Of a DNA stretch of 64,000 bases, positions 23,622 through 35,600 are shown piece after piece. A program made the position numbers and the translations under genes. Within the stretch, counting starts at the first letter, position 1, and every line of letters starts with the position of its first letter. This DNA comes from Imbricaverruca yamaguchii. Taxonomy: Eukaryota; Arthropoda; Thecostraca; Neoverrucidae. The notes below the pieces were generated by a model. That model was not told where the DNA came from. It made no database searches and saw only the letters and a list, made by a program, of their open reading frames with translations. Where the stretch lies: NCBI GenBank assembly GCA_034440575.1, contig JAOTOL010001548.1, forward strand, positions 386,501-450,500, given 5' to 3'.

Positions 23622-26600
23622 CTGTCGGAGGGCGACACAGTCACGAACACGCTCCCTGTCGGAGGGCGACACAGTCACGAACACGCTCCCTGTCGGAGGG
23701 CGACACAGTCACGAACACACTCCCTGTCGGAGGGCGACACAGTCACGAACACGCTCCCTGTCGGAGGGCGACACAGTCACGAACACGCTCCCTGTCGGAG
23801 GGCGACACAGTCACGAACACGCTCCCTGTCGGAGGGCGACACAGTCACGAACACGCTCCCTGTCGGAGGGCGACACAGTCACGAACACGCTCCCTGTCGG
23901 AGGACGACACAGTCACGAACACGCTCCCTGTCGGAGGGCGACACAGTCACGAACACGCTCCCTGTCGGAGGGCGACACAGTCACGAACACGCTCCCTGTC
24001 GGAGGGCGACACAGTCACGAACACGCTCCCTGTCGGAGGGCGACACAGTCACGAACACGCTCCCTGTCGGAGGGCGGCACAGTCACGAACACGCTCCCTG
24101 TCGGAGGGCGACACAGTCACGAACACGCTCCCTGTCGGAGGGCGACACAGTCACGAACACGCTCCCTGTCGGAGGGCGACACAGTCACGAACACGCTCCC
24201 TGTCGGAGGGCGACACAGTCACGAACACGCTCCCTGTCGGAGGGCGACACAGTCACGAACACGCTCCCTGTCGGAGGGCGACACAGTCACGAACACGCTC
24301 CCTGTCGGAGGGCGACACAGTCACGAACACGCTCCCTGTCGGAGGGCGACACAGTCACGAACACGCTCCCTGTCGGAGGGCGACACAGTCACGAACACGC
24401 TCCCTGTCGGAGGGCGACACAGTCACGAACACGCTCCCTGTCGGAGGGCGACACAGTCACGAACACGCTCCCTGTCGGAGGGCGACACAGTCACGAACAC
24501 GCTCCCTGTCGGAGGGCGACACAGTCACGAACACGCTCCCTGTCGGAGGGCGACACAGTCACGAACACGCTCCCTGTCGGAGGGCGACACAGTCACGAAC
24601 ACTCCTTCGGAGGCGCATCCTGTCGGAGGGCGACACAGTCACGAACACGCTCCTCGGGGGCGACAGTCACGAACATCCCGGAGGGCGACACAGTCACGAA
24701 CACGCTCCCTGTCGGAGGGCGACACAGTCACGAACACGCTCCCTGTCGGAGGGCGACACAGTCACGAACACGCTCCCTGTCGGAGGGCGACACAGTCACG
24801 AACACGCTCCCTGTCGGAGGGCGACACAGTCACGAACACGCTCCCTGTCGGAGGGCGACACAGTCACGAACACGCTCCCTGTCGGAGGGCGACACAGTCA
24901 CGAACACGCTCCCTGTCGGAGGGCGACACAGTCACGAACACGCTCCCTGTCGGAGGGCGACACAGTCACGAACACGCTCCCTGTCGGAGGGCGACACAGT
25001 CACGAACACGCTCCCTGTCGGAGGGCGACACAGTCACGAACACGCTCCCTGTCGGAGGGCGACACAGTCACGAACACGCTCCCTGTCGGAGGGCGACACA
25101 GTCACGAACACGCTCCCTGTCGGAGGGCGACACAGTCACGAACACGCTCCCTGTCGGAGGGCGACACAGTCACGAACACGCTCCCTGTCGGAGGGCGACA
25201 CAGTCACGAACACGCGTAACTGTGGAGACTTCAGTGAGAGTAAGGGGCGCGTTTTCACAAGACATTCGAGTGATGGAGGATTGGTTGGCTGGTTGGTTGT
25301 TGGGAGTTCAAGGGGCGCATCCTCCGCGTCGGACATGCAGCGCCCATACCATCGTCAATCAAGAAATGGAATGTAAACAAAAGTCAGCCAGAATGGCATG
25401 TCACGAGGCTAAGTCAATCAAGGTCGATGGAAAGTCAACTTTCTGGCCGACTTCTGCTGGTGCCTAAAGAAAGGTGCAGTGTCTACCCAGCACAACCGGA
25501 AGTTCATGAGGAGGCCATTTATCCCTGATTATCCAAGGATATCATGCTTTACCCTTCTTCCGATCTATTAACCGTCTGGAAACAGCATGAACACCGCCTG
25601 TAACTGCCTGTAAAGCCTATACGTAGATAGTAGCCGAGCTATGCTTCTAGAAGAACCACGCGCCTACTAACACAATGGGAAATAAGCATCTCAAGAGTGT
25701 TTTATTTCGAAAATTTGATCTGATAGATAAAAATGAATGCCATTCGGAGTCAGCGTAAGAAACTGAACCAAGAACAGCAAATATATACTTGAACTTTAAG
25801 ATCGCGCAGGCAAGTGCTACCCATGATCTATCCAGCATGAATAGTCTATTATTTTGTGAATTTTTAGCCATTGTTAAAAAATGTTGCACAAGGTCACCTC
25901 GTAGCAAAGAAAGGGGATTCACGGCCTGACGCGATCCTGTTTGACGTTCAGCTCAAAACACGTCGAGTTATTTGTGGATGTCTATGAGCTAGAAGCATGC
26001 ACATGAGTTTCCACTCAGGAGCTGGCCCCAAGTGTGTTGAAACATTTCAGTCGAAAATATGTGACACCACTTTTTATCCTCCGAATTCACCTCTGACCAT
26101 ACTTCTGTGGTTGTCAAACCTTCTTGTACCCCGCTCAATTTGTATAGGGCTGTCGATTGGTGAAGATTCATTCCGCTACGTCCAGTACCATTCGAGGTGG
26201 GAGAGGAAGGGCAAAACGCCCCTTCCCCACGAGGCGAGTTGTATTTTATTTGAGATCCAAGCCACTTAAGGGTTAAAAGCGATGCATCGTTGCATGTGAT
26301 GCACTTTTCACCAAACCTATAATAATAAATGGCAACGCCAAGTAGACATTTATCTATGTTACAAACATGCAAGGCAATCATTAATCCAGCGTCCCGCAGC
26401 GCCAGTGTTGGGTGTCTGGGACGACAGACACCCCCAGGGGTGATACCACGCGGGGGGTCAGCAGCTACTCACCGGCCACGCACTGCGCCTGTGCCAGCCA
26501 ACTGCACACGACAAACGCCGGGTTGACGTTGACCAGGTAGGTGAGTAGTGTCAGGGAGCAGACGGCCGCCATCACGGCCAGACGGAGCTGTCGACAGCAC

Positions 26601-29600
26601 CGCCACCCGTCAGTCCACTGCCAGCTGTTGGGGCTCAGAGACGCCCCGGCCTGACAGCTCAGCCTGACGGCGGTTACTGGGGCCGAGGACGCCCCGGCAT
26701 CACCGCTCGGCCGACTGCCAGTTATCGGGGCTGAGAGACGCCCCGGCCTGACAGCTCAGCCTGACGGCGGTTACTGGGGCCGAGCGACGCCCCCGGCTTC
26801 ACCGCTCGGCCGGCTGCCAGTTATCGGGGCTGAGAGACGCCAAGACGACCAATCTCCAGGTATTGGTTCAATTGTGTGCGGCGTATTACTAGTCTCCGTG
26901 TTCCGGACACCTGTCACTATGCGCAAACACGATGAAGCACTCGAGGTACGGTATCCGCCCTAAAGTGGGGAAAACATACGTTGGGAGTTCTGAGCTACCA
27001 CCATCGGACATCGGGCATGATATGCTGTGTTAGTACGGGATTGATGTTGGTGAGGTGGCTGAGCGTGGAGGGTCACCATCATCACAGTACCACCATCGGC
27101 CACGCTGCCGTACACAGCATCGGATACCTCATCGTGCATACGAAACACATAATACACGTTAGACATTCACTCAAACATTGCGTGATCCAACGGTTGTGTG
27201 ACCTACTTTTGATGAATCATGGCTGATCGTACGGCACTGTTAGGATGAGGTTTTTGTTGCACATCTAGAGAAAATTCAACGAAAAATGTACCTTAGATGA
27301 CTCACACATTTTTGACAGAACCTCTTTTTACGGAGAAATTCTCAAGGTCGCAATCAAAGATGGACGGAGTTGCATGAGGAAGGGCGGAGGAAACATTACG
27401 AGCAATAATATGTAGGCTTCATAGTGTTATGTTGATTTACGGCCGCTGCTCAAAAGCCATTTCTTCACAAACTAGCAGCACGGAGCAAACAAACGAAATT
27501 CCTTCCATTTTCCAAGATAATATCCCAACACGTTTTGGCAACAGAATAAGATCAAATGAAGATACAGGGTCGATATGGAGGTAGTAAGAAATGTGCAGCT
27601 GGAGGACATAAAATAACACACATAATGTCATCTGCATTTACATAATGTGTACCTCTAGGATGAAACATTCATGAATGTTCGAAGATGCAACTATAAAGGA
27701 GACATTCTGACATCAGATGAAACTATTTGTATTGTTGCGTGCCGTTTTCCACCAACATTTCTGGATTTAAACACAGTGGGATGGTACATCCCGCGGTCAC
27801 AAGTCAAGCCGGAACTGACACTAGGGCTGGACAAACAGGCGGCTCCTGGATTAGATAACGACTAGTTAGCTTCTACTATGCGGCGTTTAGAGCCAACGTT
27901 AGTAGCTACACTACACTGAGCAGGGGAAAGCATCGCGCTGCTACCTTCAAGTGTGGGCACGGGCGATGGTGCACTCACCAGCAGGAATACGGCGTAATAG
28001 AGCAACACTGTGGGGAACAGGAACAGGAGGATAGTGAAACAGAGTGTGCCGAGGAACAGCTGCTCCAGCGTGTACGGCCAAGTCTCGACACGCTGCTTGT
28101 CGGGGTTCCAGCGTCTGCCGCGGAACAGCCGCCACAGTCGCACGAGCCACGTCACCTCCAGCTGGTACACCCTGTGGCAAGTCACACGTCACCTCCAGCT
28201 GGTACACCCTGTGGCAAGTCACACGTCACCTCCAGCTGGTACACCCTGTGGCAAGTCACACGTCACCTCCAGCCGGTACGCACTGTGGCAAGTCACACGT
28301 CACCTCCAGCCGGTACACCCTGTGGCAAGTCACACGTCACCTCCAGCCGGTACGCACTGAGGCAAGTCACACGTCACCTCCAGCTGGTTCACCCTGTGGC
28401 AAGTCACACGTCACATCCAGCCGGTACACCCTGTGGCAAGTCACACGTCACCTCCAGCTGGTACACCCTGTGGCAAGTCACACGTCACCTCCAGCCGGTA
28501 CACCCTGTGGCAAGTCACACGTCACCTCCAGCCGGTACGCATTGAGGCAAGTCACACGTCACCTCCAGCTGGTACACCCTGTGGCAAGTCACATGTCACC
28601 TCCAGCTGGTACGCACTGTGGCAAGTCACATGTCACCTCCAGCTAGTACGCACTGTGGCAAGTCACACGTCACCTCCAGCTGGTACGCACTGTGGCAAGC
28701 CATTTCGGAAGCCAAGCGTATATCATGGAGAGCCTATGTCAATACCTTAAATCGGTCTAGCTCTTCGTCACATGAATTGTCCCGAGTTAAAATAATTTCC
28801 GGCACACACTATTCGGTTCCTCTCCCTGTGCTGCGAATAGCGAGCCAGGACTTCAACCATCCCGCAGAAGTTGCCTATGCGATTGGCCATTCTCTATCAC
28901 AAAGGAAGCGTCGCGAATCCAGAGTTTTTGCGCCAGAAAGGTATTTGTGGGTCGATGCCAGTTGATCTTACCATACCAGTGAACCATTCACACAATCGTC
29001 GTTTTACCATGGTGGAACTAACTTATGCAATCGGATCACTCGAGACTACATCAGAGGAGCCCGATGCCGCAATGCCATGCTGAAGCACCTTCGCCATGCG
29101 CTCTTGTCTCCTTGTTTTCCTCTTTCAATTCATTGGGGATAGGCGGCCATTTTCCCTCCTCTTGGCGGGAAGCCATTGTAATTCCTAATGTAAAACTAGG
29201 CAAGACTGGAGGCGGCACTTTACATTACCACCCCATGTCGCTGACATCATCCCTTTGAACGCTCATGGAACGAATGGTAAATGTTCGCCTTAGCTGGTTT
29301 CTCGAAAAAGAAGGCATCCTCACAAGCTCTCAGTGTGGGTTCAGGAAGAATCGTAGAGTTATATATCACGTTTTAAGACCAGACACTGAAATAAGACACT
29401 TCATACAAAACAGATACGTGGGGGCAATTCTCTCCGACATAAAGACTGCGTACGATAAAGTATGCTGTTACGGAATACTGAAGAATGTGTGGAAGCATGA
29501 GATACGCTGATCGATAGAAACATTTTTTTCTTGGAAGAACTTCCTGTGTGTCCCTATTTCCGTGTCAACATGGCAGACCATCTATCTCCACCGCTGTGTC

Positions 29601-32600
29601 AAGTAGAATGGTGTCCTATGAGGGAGCGTACTTAGCGCTGCGTAGTTTACAACTTTAATCAATTACAGAAAACTGGCTATATCCGAGTATTGGAACGCCA
29701 CTCTTTGTTGATAATTTGGCTCTTTCGTCATGTGTGGCATGATCACCATCCATGGGGAGACCGCTACATAGGGCCGTAGCCTGTCTTGAACGGTGAACGA
29801 TACTAAACGGCTTCGATTCTATATCTGAAAAACGGGGACTTTTAGCTTCTGTCAACGTCGTCGCCACTGTCTAGAGATGGTTGTTCGGTTGCATGGCCAA
29901 CGAATACCGGTGCGACCAGCGGCTCGCTTCCTCTGCGTCGTTCTGGACAACCGGCTTTACTACGGCGACCATCTCAACGCGTTGTGAGATAGGCGCTTCC
30001 GAGCAATGCATATTATGAAATGCTCCCCGAACTGATTACGGAGCCGACAGAACAACTCGCTTGATGTTATATAGATTTCCTATCTGTTCAAAGCAACATT
30101 TATATGCATATATGACGGTGCTATTATCTTCGTAAAACGGAAACTCGATACAGTGCACCACACACCATCACGGATCACCACAGGGGCATTTTGGGCGTCG
30201 CCAGCTGCGAGTATTTTGGCAGAAGCCCATGAGCCATCGCTGACAAACAGACGCGAGAAGCTGAGACTCATACGCAACGCAACTGAGGCAGCTTCCAACG
30301 CATCCTACATACAAACCTGTTTTCCACACCGTATGCTGTCGAACTTCCGTGGGAATGGAGGTGAGAGACTACGATCATTTTGTGACAGAATCCGCTTGCT
30401 ACTTCAAGCTGCTTATATCACACTACGATGCGTGACTAGGATAAAGCACGCACAAGTTCCACATTGGGAGCTCATCTCACCCGAAACTGACGTCTCCCTG
30501 GCGACTGCCAAGAAAGGGCATACTGTCCAAAAGCTTTGCAGAGTAGAAACCTTACAGCTACTATAATTGTATTTGGCCTACTCCCATACACATACTGACG
30601 GATCCAAGACAACGAATGCAACTGTGTGTGCATTCCTATGACAGACGAGATCTTTTACTTTACCACCATACGTCTCTGTGTACACTGCCGACTTGGTTGT
30701 GATTATTAGGGTCTTGTGTTTTATTGAGGTTGAAGATGAAACCCTACATCTTATTGCAACGGACTCGTTGAGGAGCCTTAGGGCTCTTCAGTCTTTTCAG
30801 CCATCAAACCGGCTTGCTCAGGATATTCTAGCACGTTTGACGGTACTGGGTAAAGCAGATAAGAGGATTGTCCTGTTGGGTGCCGAGCCATACCGGTATC
30901 ACTGGAAATGAGCCGACCGACGCTGCTGCCAGGCGTGTCGCGCAGTCGCGTAGAAGACGAGCTTTGCCCCTCTCGCCAGGGAATACTACTCAAAAGTAAA
31001 TGCAATAAAAGTGGCAAGAAAACAGGATTTTCCAGGTTTTAAACAAATGTCGATCCATGAAACCAGTTCTGGCACTATGGACGTCATCGTTAAACACAAA
31101 TGTAAGCGAGAAGAGGCGCATTTGATACGCATGCGAATAAAACACATGCAACGCACTGCTACCTTTTGAGAAGGGAGGAGGCCACGTTGTTCCCGATGTG
31201 GTTCACCCCTGACGGTTCGACACATACTGTTTTCTTCCCACAACTTCACGGTGGAACGAATATGTTACTTCGGTTGCAATTTCCATGAATTGTCGTACTG
31301 CGATATCTTAGGTGACAATTCGGAGATCGTCGAAACAAGGTAAACTACATCGCTATATCGACTGCACAGTTAGACGTAATATGTCCACTCCAAAAAAAAA
31401 AGGAATTTTAAAAAAAAAAGAAATAGGGTTTTTAAAAAACAGGGGGAAATTTTTCCCCCCCCAAACAAAAAAATTAATAAAAAAAAAAAAAAAAAAAACA
31501 AAAAAAAAGAAGTTTGGAGTTAAAAAAAAAAAAAAAAAAGAGGGGGGGAAAAAAAAACCGCACTCAGCGGTCGAGGTGGTAGTTACGACAAACGTCTTGG
31601 GATAGAAAAAGACGAAGGGACGAAAAGGAAAAGGCGAAAAGGATAAGGTGAAAAGACCGCACTGCTAGGCCTGCACTATTTTCATTAATTTTTGTCTAGC
31701 ACAGCTGGATTACCACATTTTGATACAGTTTGATGTTTCCAGTCATTATACTTTGATGCCAACTTTCTACGCTACGCTCAAAAGAGACAGCGTTCATTTA
31801 AAACAGGTCAGCATCTTCAAACTGAAGTACAATGAGACAGCAAAGACCAGCCCGCACAGGCAGAAACGATGGTACCGGATTCGAAAGCACTTCGAGTGAA
31901 AGCACATTCATACTTGCTGAACATCGACCACAGTAGAAAAAAAACGATCAGGTGGTGCAATATCTAGCAGATTCTGCAAAAGTAGAAATCCAAACCATTC
32001 AAAATGAATGGTTGAATTGTCTACTTCTACTTCAGGAAAAAAATCAACTCAATAGAAAACCTAAAATGATTCCAATATATCGGACTATTATATGATTTGA
32101 ATCATAGCCACCTTGTTCAAAACGTTCAAAACTATTACATATCGCCGTAAGGCAATTCAATTTATGGTTGCACTTAACTGAAAGCCGAACAGAGTGCAAA
32201 CAATTTCTCCTGGACTCCTTTGAACCGCACACAAATGACCCCAAAAGCGTACTAATATTTATTCCTAACATATTCCGTAGACAGACAACAGGCTGAGCTT
32301 ACTTGGTGGCATAGACGTAGACGCAGTAGACGTGGAAGGTGGCCAGCGACAGCAGGTCCGCCAACAGGCTGAACAGGAACGTCGCGCCCAGGTACCTGGA
32401 ACATGCACCGAGTCAGTGGCGAGCGCGGTGAGGCGGGGGTAAAGGTACCTGCAACATGCACCGAGTCAGTGTCCAGGGCGGTGATGTGGGGCTGACAGCC
32501 GACTCAGCAGCACAAACGCAATCCTGCAGGTAAGCACAATTTGCTACCACACGAAACACTACCCTGATAAATGCGTCTCCGGCAACTGGTGCCCACAGGG

Positions 32601-35600
32601 CTCAGTGAATTCAGCTCCTGACGAATTGATTGCACCCTAAAGACAAACATACCGCCCATTAATGGCAATACAATCATGCAATGCAATCGTATACTAAACA
32701 AATAACCACGGGCAGGTCTGCTATTCGATTTCAGCCAACCAGCATGACTGTTGCGAGGCTGACAGACGGACTAGGACATTGAAAGGACGACTGCCAGACA
32801 CATCAGTCGCAGACGGAACCACTGACCCCATAGGCAGCAGCAGCTGTATGCAGGCGATCATGGTGGGAGTGACCAGCGTGATGAACGCTCCCCACAGGTG
32901 GACGTGGTAGAGGAAGAAGCTGCCGAGCGCCGTTGTCAGCGGTGTGTTGAGCTTGAGACCGGCCGGCGCGCCCATCATCCAGTGCAGCAGGCTCTGTAGC
33001 CGCGCCATCACCTCCTGACGATAGCCAGGCACAAGTCACACGCCCGCAGCGCAGGTGGTGTCTCCGTCAGGTACGGTCTTGGAGTTTCAGCTGTGGCCAC
33101 TCAGGTGCAAAGCAGCTGGGATTAACCCAAGATTCTGCAGTGCATCACAGATCGAAAAACGAGGGAACAGATGAGCAGCATCTTTTTACGCATTAGGAAA
33201 TTACTGAAAACAATACCAAAAAACCATTGCGATGGCGCGCTGCAGTGCTCGCGTGAAATTCACTGCATAAATGTATTTTGAACTTATATATGGGGAAGCT
33301 CATAACATATATGGCAGGTAACCTCATCTTCGGTTGTTGTCCAGCTGCGGAAATCTATAAATGTTGCAGCATCGAGGCGGACAGTATGGCATTCAACTAC
33401 AAGACTGCAATATTTTGATAAAATGCATATCACACATACAACTCACTATAACAACCATGCTGTATACTATAACACCTATTGGATAGGAAAGGCTATGGTT
33501 GTATATCCGGAAGCCAAAAAGATAGGACATCCTACGCAGTTCAATATGAACTGTTGGACACCGTCCATTCGCAGATGTCGCCTACTTCAGCTTTAGGAAA
33601 TTGTTCACGCAGTGTCTAACCACCGCCTTATCGCAGAGATGCAAACTTATGGAATAGACGGCAAACACTATAAGGTGGATACGGAAGATAGCGGGTTATA
33701 GTCAATGGCCATGACTGAACTAAATTATATCAGAAGTAGACTGATGGTGGATAAACTTATCTAGCCCTTTTCCATCTTCTGGAAGTCAATAAATGTGTCT
33801 GTGCGATAGCAACACGCAAACCACAAGTTGACGGAGACTTCCAAGTGGGAGCATTCGCCAATCTAACAAGGTACCACCATTTGAAAGTAGGGAACCTAAC
33901 CTGTGAAGGACACCAGAAGATACCTTACTGTAGAAGTAGTAGATGGTTGGAATATACTGGCATTATAAACAGTATTTTCCACATCTCTCTGTACGGATTT
34001 AAAGGACGACTAGGAGATTAATGGATTGATATCGGGTTCAAGACTTTTAAGTGCATGCCTCCATGCGAAGATGAGAAGAGGACGCAAGGCTAGTTTCGCT
34101 CGAGTAACTAATTGCCAAACAATTGCTTAGTTAGTTATTATGGTTTAAAGGGCGCATCAACTGCAGTGGTCATATAGCGCTCATAACAAGTATTCATGAC
34201 AAATTGGTAGAAAATCTGGTAAACCAGTGTCATGCTGTGGTGTATTTCCCTGCATCCTATCTCAGTTAAAACACTTTTTCCGCTGCCAGCTGCTTTAGCA
34301 AGTACGATGTAGTGTACTTGACAAATAGTCCGACAAATGACAATTATGGCGGTCGTCTATCTCAGACGTCTCAGTGTCCAGGCCCAATGACTGGTGCCAC
34401 ACTGGTGCCACACTGGTGGCTCGCTCTGCTCGACCTACGAGGTCAGGTCCGGAACTCCGCTTCGCATCTAAATTTCAGTGACGGCAAAGAGCTGGTCGAT
34501 TGAAGACATGCAATAGTCGATGGTAGTGGTAGCTTAGGCACTTCTGCCGGAGTTGTTTGAGTGGAAGTCACCCTGGTCGGTTCAACCGCCTGCGTTCCGG
34601 GACAATGATAAATTATTCGTGAAGTTGGGTGGAATATACCACTTTATGAGCACTGAATCGACATCCTAACCAGAGAAGTATGGACATCGTGCTTCTTGAT
34701 GCGTAATTGTGAAATATTTATGTCTCGCGTCCAATATCATCTCGTATATAAGTATCATGCTTGAGCTCACCACAGCGAATCGTGGTACACGAATATCTCG
34801 TAACGCAATTCTAGGTGCAGTGATTAGCTATGTGAGCTGTATCATTCTTGAGCTCACCACAGCGAGTCGTTTTACACGAATATCTCGTAACACAATTCTA
34901 GGTGGAGGGATTAGCTATGTGTTCTGTTATACAAGACTAATTTATAGCATATGTTATTGTATCGTTATCGTTGCTATAGGTATCCCTAGATTGTGTGCCT
35001 CTCAAAACAAGCGAGAAAGGTGCAGTCATAAGTACGATAATGACTCGAAATTACATTTGGAGGACGTGACAAGGTACTTAAATGGCATTATTGTTATGGT
35101 GAATGTCCGTGAATCTTGCTGTACTCGTTTCGGCATCTCACACCTAACGGAAAAACACTGCTTTAAAGCTGTCGCGGGGTAAGCCGTCCGGCAGGCGGCC
35201 GTGAGCTGCTCAGGACGACGCTGCGTCAGGACATTGCACGAGGGTCGCAACTGTACAGGAGCAGAACGAGCAGGCAAGACGTAATCAGCTGCAACTCCAG
35301 CTCCGGAGGCCGATATTCCTCCCCTGGGTTGACCTGGATGATAGCCAGGCCATATTCCTTCAGTGTCAATCAGGTGTGCTCGGGCTATGCTCAATAAGCA
35401 AGAATGTACCCTCCCCATCCACACTCGACGAATTTGCCAATACCAACACAATGACCATTCGTTTGTTTCCAGCGCGTCGTGTAGCCAATGAAATCATTCA
35501 TGATCTTAGGACTATCTGTGGTTGGGTTATATCTCAGCCCTGGCTGCTAAATTAGAATGGCTTAATTTGCACATCCTGAGACTTGGACGACAATCCTGCG

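Noticed and set aside
23602..25215. CRISPR array
   Set aside because: Units are contiguous without unique spacers, and the sequence is from a spliced eukaryotic gene.
23377..25467. Open frames of about 590-700 codons on the plus strand with repeats such as [19 protein letters not shown]
   Set aside because: They arise from a 34-bp array without stops in any plus frame (three units give one 34-residue period). All three frames are open, and the region is the minus-strand PIGQ last intron and exon.
25989..26381. 130-codon minus-strand frame in PIGQ intron 5
   Set aside because: No similarity to PIG-Q or other families, and it does not fit the phase of the neighbouring exons.
28044..28646. 200-codon plus-strand frame rich in SHVTSSW-type repeats
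   Set aside because: It is a by-product of the 37-bp array at PIGQ exon 4, and frames shift from unit to unit.
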